A stretch of DNA of 64,000 nucleotides from CADEER01 sp965216585 (GTDB lineage: Bacteria; Desulfobacterota; Binatia; HRBIN30; CADEER01): contig CBDCGC010000003.1 of assembly GCA_965216585.1 (NCBI GenBank), positions 2,356,001-2,420,000 on the forward strand. Reading direction: 5' to 3'. Shown here in pieces: positions 44,063 to 52,770 of this stretch. The position numbers were made by a program, and so were the translations under genes. The notes beneath the pieces are model-generated. The model was not told the DNA's origin. It made no database searches and saw only the letters and a list, made by a program, of their open reading frames with translations. The first letter of the stretch is position 1. Each line of letters starts with the position of its first letter.

Positions 44063-46347
44063 TGCGGATCAGGACCGAGGGGCTAGGGGAGTACGACCAC
44101 GACGTCAGGCTCGGCAAGCTGGCGCTGGTGGTCGGTGCTAACGGTAGCGGCAAGACCAAGCTGGCTGAGGCGGTGCGCCTGGTCGCACTCGGCTACTCCC
44201 CAGCGTTCGGCAAGCGGCCGGCTGACACCGCCGACCTGATGCACGGATCGAAGATGTCGGTGTTGGTCGAGCCGTTCGACGACGGCCGCACCGCAGAGTT
44301 TCGGCTCAAGTCCCACGGCAAGGGCTACCGGACCGAGCGGCGCGCAAGCTGGCTCGAGGAAAAGGCCACGTCGCCCGAGCACGCAGCGGCGGCGATGGCG
44401 CTTTTCGGGCGCGAGGAGTCCGAGATCGCCGAGCTGATGCACATCGAGTCGCTCACGCACGCCACGCCGAACCAGCGCGACGCCCGCATACAAGAGCTGA
44501 TCGAGTCCGCGGTCGACCCAGAGCGCACGGTGCGCGCCTTCGGGCGCTACGCACTGGCGCGCCTGGCCGGGCGCGAGGACGACATCCCCGCCAACTACAA
44601 AGCGCTGCGCTCATCAATCCCCGGTTACAGCGAGGACGGCGATCACGAGGGGCAGTACGCCCTCCTGCGCGAGGTGGCGGCGCGCGTAAAGCAGGCGCTA
44701 CGCCAGGGCATTGCCGACGCGATCAACCTCTGCAACGTCGAGAAGCGCAAGGCGGCGGGCGACATGCGCGAGCTGAAGGCGGCGCGCCGCGAATTCGAGG
44801 CGCGCATGAAAGAGCTGGGCGAGGTCTCAGACGACGAGATCGCCAAGCTGACCAAGCGCTCGCAGGAGCTCCAGCGGCGTATCGGCGGCGTCGAGGAGCG
44901 ACTACTCGACGTGCGGCGCGCCGCGAAGCGTATTCGCGAGGCCGAAGCGCTCGTCGCGCGCAAGGAGGATGCGTTGGCCGAGGCCGAGCGGGAGCGGGGA
45001 TTCTTCGAAGAGGACGACGACCGAGAGACTCAGCTTGACCGCATCGACCTTTGTGACTCTGAGATTGCAAAGATCAAAGAGGGCGCCGAACCGGCAACAC
45101 CCGATGTCGCCGAGCTGGAGACTGACCTTGCCGCCCTCGACGAAGAGATTTCGTCGACGAAAGTCCCAGACGTTCCGGAGCCCAGCGTGGCGCTCGAGCT
45201 GGAGCTACGCGAAGCGCGAGGGCGTCTGGAAACCGGCGGCCATCCCGCCTGGGCGCAAGTGCTCGAGTTGGTCAGCGAGATCGAGAGCCTGGTCGTTGGT
45301 TCGAAGGCATCCGCGAAGACCAAGAAGTCGGTCAGCGCCTTGGCCGAAGACGTCTATGGCCTGGCGCGTGAGGGGGGAGCGGAGTCGCGTGCTGTCCTCG
45401 ATGAAGCTTTGGCATCGATCGAGACTCGCAAAGAAGAAGAGTGCTCGGCAATCGCTCACGCTGAGGCGGAGCAATCGAAAGCTCAGGGGAAGCTAGACGA
45501 CCTGCGAGCCAAGGGCGAGGCGCTGTCACGGGAAATCCACCGCCGGCGAGATGAGCACGCGCAGCAACTGTCGCAGCGCACCGGTGAGATTCATCGGCTG
45601 ATAGAAGAACGTAACGCACTGCGTACGGCGGTCTCTGATCGCAATGCCGCCGATGTCCGAACCGCGGCCGCCGTCGAGCGAGCAAACGACGACCTCGAGG
45701 CGGCCCGTAGGCGAGTGAAAGAGATCCGCGGCGACGGCAACGACGACAGCGAGGCACTGGAGGCAGAGAACGAGCAGCTCGGCCAGGAATCTCGCGAGGT
45801 CGCGAGCCGCCTGCGCCACCTGAACGACATCCGCGCCAAGCGCGACGAGCTCGACCGCTTGCGGCGCGATCTCCTGCGCGCCGAGGACGCCTTCACGGTC
45901 TACTCAGCCGGCGAGTGGGCATGCCAGCGGGTGCGCGACGACGAGATCAACCGCTCGGGCGGGATCGTGGCGGAGGTGATGCGAGAGTTTCTCGCCGCCG
46001 CCGGACGTGAGGAAACGCCGGTGATCCAGGCGGGGACGCTGGGCTGGCGGCGCGCTGATGACTCGATCGTGCGCGTCGGCGCGCTCTCGGGCGGGGAGTT
46101 CAGCCTTTTCTCGACCGCTCTGGCCGCAGCGCTCATCGTTGCGCAGGGGGCTGATGCGCGAGTGTTACTCGTCGAGGCTGACGGCTGCGACGAGCAGACC
46201 CTACCGCAACTGCTCGCCGGTACCGAGGCAATCGCCGACCGGCTGACGTCGGTCCTGGTTACGCGCTGGTCGATGCCCAAGTCGGTACCGGCTGGCTGGT
46301 CGCTCGTCGAGTTTGGCGCTGACGGGCAAGTGAGGGAGGCAGCATGA
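44062..46347 (+). CDS. SbcC/RecF-like AAA ATPase with long coiled coil
   Basis: 761 aa, TGATG overlap with recT. Walker A GANGSGKT at residues 25-32; a long charged coiled coil spans about 220-650; the ABC-type signature LSGGE is at ~675; and the Walker B-like VLLVEADGCDEQTL follows near 700. The usual D-E pair of Walker B reads E-A here, with D-E three residues on. Such proteins adjoin YqaJ/RecT in many phages and probably tether DNA ends for the nuclease. No zinc-hook CxxC is present. Confidence 0.85.
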   Translation: MRIRTEGLGEYDHDVRLGKLALVVGANGSGKTKLAEAVRLVALGYSPAFGKRPADTADLMHGSKMSVLVEPFDDGRTAEFRLKSHGKGYRTERRASWLEEKATSPEHAAAAMALFGREESEIAELMHIESLTHATPNQRDARIQELIESAVDPERTVRAFGRYALARLAGREDDIPANYKALRSSIPGYSEDGDHEGQYALLREVAARVKQALRQGIADAINLCNVEKRKAAGDMRELKAARREFEARMKELGEVSDDEIAKLTKRSQELQRRIGGVEERLLDVRRAAKRIREAEALVARKEDALAEAERERGFFEEDDDRETQLDRIDLCDSEIAKIKEGAEPATPDVAELETDLAALDEEISSTKVPDVPEPSVALELELREARGRLETGGHPAWAQVLELVSEIESLVVGSKASAKTKKSVSALAEDVYGLAREGGAESRAVLDEALASIETRKEEECSAIAHAEAEQSKAQGKLDDLRAKGEALSREIHRRRDEHAQQLSQRTGEIHRLIEERNALRTAVSDRNAADVRTAAAVERANDDLEAARRRVKEIRGDGNDDSEALEAENEQLGQESREVASRLRHLNDIRAKRDELDRLRRDLLRAEDAFTVYSAGEWACQRVRDDEINRSGGIVAEVMREFLAAAGREETPVIQAGTLGWRRADDSIVRVGALSGGEFSLFSTALAAALIVAQGADARVLLVEADGCDEQTLPQLLAGTEAIADRLTSVLVTRWSMPKSVPAGWSLVEFGADGQVREAA

Positions 46348-46571
46348 AATTGCTGGAGAAGTGCAAGGGCTACCTGGTCCGTATGGACAGCGAAGAGCAC
46401 GTGGTCATCGCGCCGGGGTTCGACGCTGCGCTCCGTGCGAGTCGCGAATTGTGGCGAAGCGATCCCAACTCCGCAAAAGACGCGGACGACGAGATCGCGA
46501 TCGAGTCTATCGAGGTCCTCAACTTCTACGGACCAACCGTGCTCGCAGACGAATGTGAGATCCCGAAATGA
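46344..46571 (+). CDS. Small acidic phage protein
   Basis: 75 aa, ATGA overlap on both sides. Sequence such as GYLVRMDSEEHVVIAPGF and ASRELWRSDPNSAKDADDE suggests a small alpha/beta fold. Function unknown. Confidence 0.6.
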   Translation: MKLLEKCKGYLVRMDSEEHVVIAPGFDAALRASRELWRSDPNSAKDADDEIAIESIEVLNFYGPTVLADECEIPK

Positions 46572-47308
46572 CCGCTCGCTGGCAGTCGGATCCGGACTAC
46601 CAAGTCGAAGAGATCGAAGAAGTTCACCGGACCGGGGACGACGGGTGGCAGTTGGAACTGATGAGCCGATCGGTTGTGTTCTGCCCCAAGCTCCCAGGCG
46701 ATGTGATTCCTCAACCGGGAGAGATGGTGCGACTGTTCGGGCAGGGCTTCGGGTATCCAATCCGCGGCGTCGTCATTGGGGATAAGTGCGCGTATTACCG
46801 AACCGCCGAAGAGGATGCCGAGTATCGAAAGGCGGAGCAGGCGAAGGCGGATGCGAAGAAGGAAAGCGAGTACCAGGCCAGCAAGCCTGAGTTTGATCGT
46901 CGCATCGAAGCACTCCCCCCGCAGTTTCGTGAACGCATCCTCGGTTTCCGCCACCGCAACCCGAACTTCGGTCCCGACTTCGAGGCCTACGAGCTGTTCA
47001 CGTGCGAACAGGCCGTTGCAATCGCCACCGCGCTGAAGAAATCGGGTCCCCGCGGTACGAACCCAGAGACGTTCAAGGCCTTCCGGGGAAAAACGTTCGC
47101 GGAGCAGAAGCGCATCGTTCCCGAGCTATCGGATGGCCACAGCGGCAACACCTTCGGTGCCGCGTGTTGCCTTGCAGAGATGTGGATCACGCGTCCGGGC
47201 TTGGTGCCGAAGTACCACGGCGCGATGTGCCCCGTCGCTGGCTGCGAGGAATATGGGTGTTGGGCTGTTTCCCGGGAGGCCAAGGACTCCAGAGCGGGGG
47301 CCGCATGA
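46568..47308 (+). CDS. Phage hypothetical protein
   Basis: 246 aa, ATGA overlap. N-terminal beta-rich part (PGEMVRLFGQGFGYPIRGVV), central charged helix (AEYRKAEQAKADAKKES), and a C-terminal part with FRHRNPNFGPDFEAYELFTC. The middle segment resembles proteins common in phage recombination clusters but I cannot name the family. The C-terminal CPVAGCEEYGC could bind metal. Confidence 0.6.
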   Translation: MTARWQSDPDYQVEEIEEVHRTGDDGWQLELMSRSVVFCPKLPGDVIPQPGEMVRLFGQGFGYPIRGVVIGDKCAYYRTAEEDAEYRKAEQAKADAKKESEYQASKPEFDRRIEALPPQFRERILGFRHRNPNFGPDFEAYELFTCEQAVAIATALKKSGPRGTNPETFKAFRGKTFAEQKRIVPELSDGHSGNTFGAACCLAEMWITRPGLVPKYHGAMCPVAGCEEYGCWAVSREAKDSRAGAA

Positions 47309-48006
47309 AAACAGATCGGGTGACAACCCTCGCCTTCGACATCGAAACAGTCGGTATCGTCCCGGAGGATCACCGCGATGCGATCGAACGGATGGCCGAG
47401 AAGCGCGATCAGGATGCGGAGACCTTCTGCGCGCTTCATCCGACGTTGACGCAGGTGGTGGCCGTGGGGGTTCTCGACGTGGATGAGGACCGGTGGGCGG
47501 TGTTCTACCGCGAGGACCTGTTTCCGGACGCAGGTCTGGTCAAGCATGGGCACCTGAGACCCTCCCCGGATGAGCCCCACATGCTGAGATCCGTCGGCGC
47601 GACTCTCGACAAGTACCGTCGCCTGATCACTTTCAACGGCGGCGGCTTCGACATTCCCGTGCTCATCCACGGCCTGAAGGGCCACGGCGAGAAGGTGCCG
47701 CGCATCCTCACGCGGTGCGCGGCGCAGAAACCCTGGGAGAGCGAGCCGCACATCGACATGATGAACGAACTGCGGTTCGGAATTCACGGTCCGAGGTACT
47801 CGCTCGAGTCGTACGCGATCGGATTCGGACTGGAGAACCCGAAGGCGGGCGGCGACGGCTCTGGCGTCGGGGACCTCGTGCGCGAAGGCACACCGGAGGC
47901 TCTGGCGGAGCTGTGCGACTACGTCATGGGCGACGTGCGCACGACCGCCGAGATTTGGCAGAGGTGGCACGCAGGCGGCGTCGGTTCGACCGGGGAGAAT
48001 CGATGA
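47305..48006 (+). CDS. DnaQ/PolB-like 3'-5' exonuclease
   Basis: 233 aa, ATGA overlap. RNase H-fold exonuclease: Exo I FDIET with D12 and E14, Exo II TFNGGGFDIPVL with D116, and Exo III with Y206 and D210 in CDYVMGDVRTTAEIW. It probably acts in phage replication proofreading or recombination. No polymerase domain is attached and no phage polymerase is seen in the window. Confidence 0.82.
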   Translation: MKTDRVTTLAFDIETVGIVPEDHRDAIERMAEKRDQDAETFCALHPTLTQVVAVGVLDVDEDRWAVFYREDLFPDAGLVKHGHLRPSPDEPHMLRSVGATLDKYRRLITFNGGGFDIPVLIHGLKGHGEKVPRILTRCAAQKPWESEPHIDMMNELRFGIHGPRYSLESYAIGFGLENPKAGGDGSGVGDLVREGTPEALAELCDYVMGDVRTTAEIWQRWHAGGVGSTGENR

Positions 48007-48659
48007 TCCAGTTCAATTCCAGGTTTGAGACGGTTGCCAAAGTGCCGCCGGTAGCTCCGCTGCACCTCCTGAAGTCGGAGCCCATGCTCTGGTCCGCGAG
48101 TCTTGATTACGCTGTAGCGGCGGGGGGGCAGTTAACTCGAGATTTTGTCACCAGGCTTCCGGAGTCCTGGCGCTACGACAACCGGGTCGTGATCGACTCC
48201 CGGGTACACATGCTGATGCCGGGCTGGTGCCCCGCCATTCCCGGATGGCACTTGGACGACGTGCCTCGGTCGGGTCCTCGCAATCAACCAAACTACGTAG
48301 ACCCAGAGTACAAAGCAGAGCAGATCGCCCTGTTGGTATCGACCGATGGCGAGATTTGCCCCACGTCCTTCCTCTCGGGGCAGGTAGAGCTACCGGAACC
48401 GCCGCCCGACGCGCTGGTCTACGAGTTCTGGCACCGGGAAATTCAGTCGCAGATCAGGCGAGGCGAGCAGGCCGAGCACTTCATCCAGCACGGGCACTTG
48501 GTCTGGTTCGACTGGCAGGGGTTTCACCGGGCCAACGAATCGAAAGGGAGCGGCTGGCGGTTCTTCATCCGCGCCACGAGAGGGAGTCGTCGTCCCGCCA
48601 AGAACGAGATTCGCAACCAGGTGCAGGTGTACCTGTCGAACCCTGAGCGAGGGTGGTGA
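48003..48659 (+). CDS. Phage hypothetical protein
   Basis: 218 aa, ATGA overlap. Aromatic-rich protein (VHMLMPGWCPAIPGWHLDDV, VYEFWHREIQSQIRRGEQ, HLVWFDWQGFHRANE, GSGWRFFIRATR). It seems to be a conserved phage protein; I cannot assign a function. The arrangement of His, Asp and Trp around VPRSGPRNQPNY is suggestive of an enzyme but not diagnostic. Confidence 0.6.
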   Translation: MIQFNSRFETVAKVPPVAPLHLLKSEPMLWSASLDYAVAAGGQLTRDFVTRLPESWRYDNRVVIDSRVHMLMPGWCPAIPGWHLDDVPRSGPRNQPNYVDPEYKAEQIALLVSTDGEICPTSFLSGQVELPEPPPDALVYEFWHREIQSQIRRGEQAEHFIQHGHLVWFDWQGFHRANESKGSGWRFFIRATRGSRRPAKNEIRNQVQVYLSNPERGW

Positions 48660-48943
48660 TGATGGCGCCGGTTGACCGCTGCCAGAACTGCAACGCCTCG
48701 CTCGGTAGTCTCACGCAGTCGAGGATACCCGGTACAGATCGCGAAGTGCTGTGCCACGGATGCGAGACAAACGAGCGCACGAAGTGGATGCTCGACGCCG
48801 CCACCGATGCAGCGGACGAGCTTAGCGACTGGGAGCTCGAGTTCCTGGATTCGATTGCCGTTCGCGTCCGGGTTCAGGGCCGGGCCCTCACCGAGAACCA
48901 GTACCAGAAGCTCGAACAGATCTACGAGAAGGTGGGCCGATGA
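48659..48943 (+). CDS. Small phage zinc-ribbon protein
   Basis: 94 aa from the ATG at 48659 (TGATG overlap); GTG codons upstream are in frame. CQNC and CHGC pairs separated by ~22 residues form a likely zinc ribbon, followed by a helical region ending ENQYQKLEQIYEKVGR. The C-terminal motif resembles a family of small phage proteins but I do not know a function. Confidence 0.62.
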   Translation: MMAPVDRCQNCNASLGSLTQSRIPGTDREVLCHGCETNERTKWMLDAATDAADELSDWELEFLDSIAVRVRVQGRALTENQYQKLEQIYEKVGR

Positions 48944-50643
48944 AGATCACCGTTGACGTCGATAGCCAAGTCGCCTTCCCGCCCAGCGTCGCAACGCAGA
49001 CCATCGGCATCCTGGCCAAGCGCGGCGCCGGCAAGTCGAACACGGCTGCAGTGCTCGCAGAGGAGATGTACGCGGCGGGTATTCCGTTCATCGTGATCGA
49101 CCCAAAGGGCGACTGGTGGGGACTCAGGGCCGCGCGCGACGGCAAAGGTGGTGGCCTCGAGGTCCCGATCTTCGGCGGTGACCACCGCGACGTGCCGCTG
49201 GAGCCAGGAGGCGGCGCCGAGCTCGCCGAGGTAATCGCCGAGCAGCGACTCTCGGCGGTGATCGACGTGTCGTTGTTCTCAAAAGCGAAGCGGCTTGGCT
49301 TTCTGGCCGACTTTGCCGAGCGGCTGTACCGAAAGAACCGCGATCCGCTGCACGTCTTCCTCGAGGAAGCGGACGACTACATCCCCCAGCAGGTGAGGGA
49401 CAAACGCGGCGGCAATGCTGCCCGGTGCCTCGGAGCCTGGGAGGATGTCTTTCAACGCGCCCGCACGAAGGGGCTGGGCGCTTCGCTGATCACGCAGCGG
49501 TCGGCCGTGATCAACAAAAACGTGCTGACTCAGTGCGAGACGCTGATCGTGCTGCGGACGACGGCGCCGCAGGACCGCAAGGCGATCAAAGAGTGGATCG
49601 ACTTCCAGGGCGGGAGCCGGGATGTGCTCGAATCGCTGCCGCAGTTGCGAGACGGCGAGGCCTGGATCTGGTCGCCTCACTGGCTCGGCGTGATGGAGCG
49701 CGTGCAGGTGCGACTGCGCCGGACGTACGACAGCGGTGCAACGCCAGAGGATTCGCGCAGGGGCAAGCGCGCGGCGCGCCTCACCGACATCGACCTGGCG
49801 GGACTGGAGAAACGATTCGCCGAGTCGGTCGAACGCGCAAGGGCGGACGATCCGAGGGAGCTTCGGAAGAAGATTGCATCGCTCGAGAAAGAGCTGCGCC
49901 GGCTGGGTGGCGTGAAGTCGGAGCCCGTCCGCGTCGAGGTACCGGTCCTGCAAGATGATGAGCGCAAAACGATCGAGGATTTGCGGGACGGTATTGAGAG
50001 CGCCGCCGCGATGACGTCCGCTGCCAAGGAATGCGTGGAGCTCTGCTCCCGAGATATCGGGCTGCTCCGGAGTGCGGTTGAGGCGCGGACTACAAAGGCC
50101 GCCAAGCCTGCGCAGGCGATGCCCGCGATGCAGCCCCGAGAACCCGCTGTAGCGATGAACGGCGCAGGAAGCGGCCAAGTCCCGGGCGGCAAGTTCCGAG
50201 CGATGATGGTCGCCTTGGCACAGCGAGGCGGTCCGCTCACCGCCCGCCAACTCGCGACCCGATCCGGCGGAGCCGTCAGTGGTACCTTCGACAAGTACAT
50301 GGCGCGCATGCGCAAAAGCGGTTGGGTGACCGGCTCCAAGCACGAGCTCCGAATCACCGCAGAGGGATTGGCCGCGCTGGGTGACTATGCCCCTCTGCCA
50401 ACCGGAGCGGAGCTGCGCCGCTACTGGCTCGACAAGGTAGGCGGTGGAAGAAAGCGCGCCCTCTTGGAACAACTCTTCGCTCACTACCCCGAGCCGCTGA
50501 CATCGGAAGAGCTCGCAGCCGCGGCCGGCGGGGTTATCAGCGGGACGTTCGACAAATACATCGCGTACCTGCGTCGACTGGAGCTGGTGGAGGGCACGAA
50601 ATACGCGCTCAAGGCCAGCGATGATCTCTTCGATGAGGGCTGA
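48940..50643 (+). CDS. HerA-like (DUF87) ATPase with duplicated C-terminal winged helices
   Basis: 567 aa, ATGA overlap. Walker A is in GILAKRGAGKSNT (residues ~23-35), Walker B in LHVFLEEADDY (137-146), and an Arg-rich QRARTKGLGASLITQRS follows: the HerA/FtsK/VirB4-type pumping ATPase. A coiled-coil segment (ELRKKIASLEKELRRL) links to two similar C-terminal winged-helix units, SGGAVSGTFDKYMARMRKSG and AGGVISGTFDKYIAYLRRLE. It is probably a DNA translocase of the phage recombination module. No NurA-type nuclease is adjacent. Confidence 0.82.
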   Translation: MKITVDVDSQVAFPPSVATQTIGILAKRGAGKSNTAAVLAEEMYAAGIPFIVIDPKGDWWGLRAARDGKGGGLEVPIFGGDHRDVPLEPGGGAELAEVIAEQRLSAVIDVSLFSKAKRLGFLADFAERLYRKNRDPLHVFLEEADDYIPQQVRDKRGGNAARCLGAWEDVFQRARTKGLGASLITQRSAVINKNVLTQCETLIVLRTTAPQDRKAIKEWIDFQGGSRDVLESLPQLRDGEAWIWSPHWLGVMERVQVRLRRTYDSGATPEDSRRGKRAARLTDIDLAGLEKRFAESVERARADDPRELRKKIASLEKELRRLGGVKSEPVRVEVPVLQDDERKTIEDLRDGIESAAAMTSAAKECVELCSRDIGLLRSAVEARTTKAAKPAQAMPAMQPREPAVAMNGAGSGQVPGGKFRAMMVALAQRGGPLTARQLATRSGGAVSGTFDKYMARMRKSGWVTGSKHELRITAEGLAALGDYAPLPTGAELRRYWLDKVGGGRKRALLEQLFAHYPEPLTSEELAAAAGGVISGTFDKYIAYLRRLELVEGTKYALKASDDLFDEG

Positions 50644-50646
50644 ACG

Positions 50647-51029
50647 ATGACTGACCGACTCACCGACGAGCAGCTAGACGAGCTGCGGAAGCTGGCGGAG
50701 GGCGCAACGGGTGGCAACTGGTCCTCAGATGCAAACTGGGTCCGGGCGGTCAGGTCGCCGAGACAGTCGACCTGACGCGCAGGGACGCGAAGTTCATCGC
50801 CGCCGCCGATCCGCCGACGGTGCTCGCGTTGATTGATGAGATGCGGGAGTTGAGGGAGCGCGTCGATCAGTACACGGAGCTGGAGGACGGAGTGGGGCTG
50901 CTGATGGTCGTGAGGTGCCCGTGGTGTGATCACGGTATCCGAGGGAAGCGGCCAGCGGGCCAACGTGCACAACTCCGCGACATCCCCCACGGGACGGACT
51001 GCCCATTTCGAGTCGTGGAGGACCAATGA
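50647..51029 (+). pseudogene. Ea22-like phage gene split by a frameshift
   Basis: The ATG frame from 50647 reads LTDEQLDELRKLAEGATGGN and stops at 50775. The downstream frame, open from about 50700 to 51029, reads GQVAETVDLTRRDAKFIAAA, DPPTVLALIDEMRELRERVD and a Cys-rich tail (RCPWCDHGIRGK). Together they give the common phage pattern of an ELRxLAEAAT N-terminus followed by FIAAADPxTVLALLDE, so one base has been lost or gained near 50705-50760. It may be a sequencing error, decay or a programmed shift. The end overlaps the next gene as ATGA. Confidence 0.65.
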
Positions 51030-51622
51030 GCACCGCCCCCAAGCGTCCCGCCGCCGAGGTGCGCCCGATCGCCGAGCGCATCGTTGAGGAGCTGCGGCCG
51101 TACTGCGAGCGTATCGAGATCGCGGGGTCTCTGCGGCGCCGGTGCGAGTACGTCTCTGACATCGAGATCGTGTGCGAGCCGCGCACCGGTGATGTCACTC
51201 GAGCGGATGATGGGGACCTGTTCGCATCGACCCACACGCTCAATCTGCTCGACGACTACGTGTCCGCACAGCTCGCCGGCCCGGTTGATTGGCAGCCGCG
51301 GCTCGACAGGAACGGTCGGCGCGCGTGCGGACGAAGGTACAAGCGCCTACTCGTCGACGGCGTCCCGCTCGATCTTTTCTCGGTGATCCCGCCGGCGCAA
51401 TGGAGTGTGATCCTGGCCATACGCACCGGGCCGGCGGAGTTCTCGCGGCGGCTGGTGACGCAGCGATCGCACGGCGGCTATCTGCCAGATCGGTACCGCG
51501 TCCGCGAAGGGGTGCTCTCCATGCGCACGGACACCGGCGGCGCTGCGGTCCCGATCGACACCGAGCACGAGTTGTTCGACGCGATCGGCATCGACTGGAT
51601 CGAGCCAGAGGAGAGACGGTGA
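51026..51622 (+). CDS. Pol-beta-type nucleotidyltransferase
   Basis: 198 aa, ATGA overlap. The fold is indicated by EIAGSLRRRCEYVSDIEIVC: GS at 34-35, the metal-binding pair D45/E47, and a third carboxylate at D116 in VDGVPLDLFSV. Similar small Pol X-like proteins occur in phages and mobile elements; their substrate (DNA end, tRNA or other) is not known. No toxin-antitoxin partner is evident. Confidence 0.8.
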   Translation: MSTAPKRPAAEVRPIAERIVEELRPYCERIEIAGSLRRRCEYVSDIEIVCEPRTGDVTRADDGDLFASTHTLNLLDDYVSAQLAGPVDWQPRLDRNGRRACGRRYKRLLVDGVPLDLFSVIPPAQWSVILAIRTGPAEFSRRLVTQRSHGGYLPDRYRVREGVLSMRTDTGGAAVPIDTEHELFDAIGIDWIEPEERR

Positions 51623-51810
51623 AGCAATTGCGCACGTATGAAGTGCGGACCCGGAAGTACGGGACTGTCATCTACCAGACTGACCGGGGTATCCGCGCTG
51701 CAGAGAAATGGGCAGCTCAGCTTGCTGAGCCCGAGGAGCGAGTCGTCGTCCGTCGTGGTCTTTTTTCGTCGCCATGCCAGCGCTGCGATAGTCGACCCTG
51801 TTGTTGCTGA
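51619..51810 (+). CDS. Small phage protein with Cys-rich C-terminus
   Basis: 63 aa, GTG start overlapping the upstream stop. The N-terminal part is beta-like (KQLRTYEVRTRKYGTVIYQT) and the C-terminus is CQRCDSRPCCC, a likely metal site. Not recognised. Confidence 0.5.
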   Translation: MKQLRTYEVRTRKYGTVIYQTDRGIRAAEKWAAQLAEPEERVVVRRGLFSSPCQRCDSRPCCC

Positions 51811-51959
51811 TGAGCACCGCCCCCGACGAGAAATGCCCGATCTGTAAGCATTTGGTGTCGCTGGACCCGTTGCGGATAGGGCGATGGCGTTGTTTTCCCT
51901 GCGGCTTGGCATGGTGGAGGTTGGCAAGCGAGCATGGCCGATTATTTGGAGCGCATTAA
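51810..51959 (+). CDS. 49-aa zinc-ribbon microprotein
   Basis: ATG at 51810 shares a base with the upstream stop (TGATG). The translated 49 aa contain CPIC and CFPC pairs spaced for a zinc ribbon, with WRCFPCGLAWWRLASEHG around the second pair. It fits the chain of coupled small genes in this operon. Confidence 0.5.
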   Translation: MSTAPDEKCPICKHLVSLDPLRIGRWRCFPCGLAWWRLASEHGRLFGAH

Positions 51960-52060
51960 CCGAAACCAACGGAATCCTGGCGACCAGCGAGGATGCCGCG
52001 CGAGTAAAGGCACTCGGGAAAGCACTCGACGCAGCCGAGGAGGGGAAGGGGCAGCAATGA
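51911..52060 (+). CDS. Out-of-frame overlapping microprotein (candidate)
   Basis: 49 aa from the ATG at 51911 (an ATG at 51884 is also in frame). It overlaps the end of the zinc-ribbon gene by 49 bases in another frame and ends LGKALDAAEEGKGQQ. Its stop overlaps the next start as ATGA, the same coupling seen across the operon; that is the main support. The helical Ala/Lys/Glu-rich end looks coding. Confidence 0.4.
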   Translation: MVEVGKRAWPIIWSALTETNGILATSEDAARVKALGKALDAAEEGKGQQ

Positions 52061-52257
52061 AAGAGCGCCCGATCATCTTCGACGGCGACATCGTGAAGCA
52101 CCGCCCCACCGGTGAGACTTGGATAGTCGTGCGCGTCGTCGGCGACTACGTCGAGCCTGCAGGGTGGCCGACCAGCCAGGGCAGGATTAGTGACTGCACG
52201 ATGGTCAAGCAGGCCGTGGCCGGGTCTCTCCTGATCTTGCGCGAGGTGACGCAATGA
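52057..52257 (+). CDS. Small phage protein, SH3-like beta fold
   Basis: 66 aa from the ATG at 52057; GAGGAGGGGAAGG lies upstream and is a strong ribosome site. The sequence DGDIVKHRPTGETWIVVRVV looks like a small beta-barrel of the kind found in phage nucleic-acid-associated proteins. Followed by a 30-codon gene with ATGA overlap. Confidence 0.55.
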   Translation: MKERPIIFDGDIVKHRPTGETWIVVRVVGDYVEPAGWPTSQGRISDCTMVKQAVAGSLLILREVTQ

Positions 52258-52346
52258 TCCGCCGCATACGCAACGCGATACGTCTGGTGAACGGGAAGCC
52301 TCTACCGTGTCCGTTCTGCGGACGCGATCCGGCTCCATTTTTCTGA
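52254..52346 (+). CDS. 30-aa Cys-knuckle microprotein
   Basis: ATGA overlap with the upstream gene; translates as 30 aa with the CPFCGRDP motif near the end. The LPCPFCG start is typical of Lar-type restriction-alleviation proteins, but the rest of that family (a second Cys pair) is missing, so this may be a truncated version. Confidence 0.4.
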   Translation: MIRRIRNAIRLVNGKPLPCPFCGRDPAPFF

Positions 52347-52347
52347 G

Positions 52348-52770
52348 ATGAGCACCCGATCTAAACAGCGTGCGATTGCGCGACGACTAGCGAAGGGCGC
52401 CGCCGGGGAATGGGAAAAGCGAGTGTTCGCCCCGGGGTACGTCCGGCAGTGGTTACGAGAGCGCGGCTGGTCGGGATCGGGGGAGTACGCGACATGCGAG
52501 CTTGGATACACAAACAACCACCACCGCGTTTCTGTTACCCGCCTCGACACAGAGTGGGGCGAGGTACTCCACCTATGGATTGAGCGTCACGACGAGCGCC
52601 CAGGTCATGACTGGCCAACACTGCAGCGGATCAAGGATGAGATCGCGGGACCGGACCGCGTTGCTATCGAGGTCTACCCCAAGGCCGACGACGTGATCGA
52701 CGATCACAACATCTATCATCTGTACGTCCTTCCGGAGGACTTCCAGCTTCCGTTTGGATTGAAGCCGTGA
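52348..52770 (+). CDS. Conserved phage protein (His/Asp-rich)
   Basis: 140 aa, ATG at 52348 one base after the preceding stop. The core LWIERHDERPGHDWPTLQRI and KDEIAGPDRVAIEVYPKADD followed by IYHLYVLPEDFQLPFGL is a block I recall as widespread in phages and prophages of soil bacteria without a known role. The basic N-terminus (RSKQRAIARRLAKG) may bind nucleic acid. Confidence 0.65.
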   Translation: MSTRSKQRAIARRLAKGAAGEWEKRVFAPGYVRQWLRERGWSGSGEYATCELGYTNNHHRVSVTRLDTEWGEVLHLWIERHDERPGHDWPTLQRIKDEIAGPDRVAIEVYPKADDVIDDHNIYHLYVLPEDFQLPFGLKP

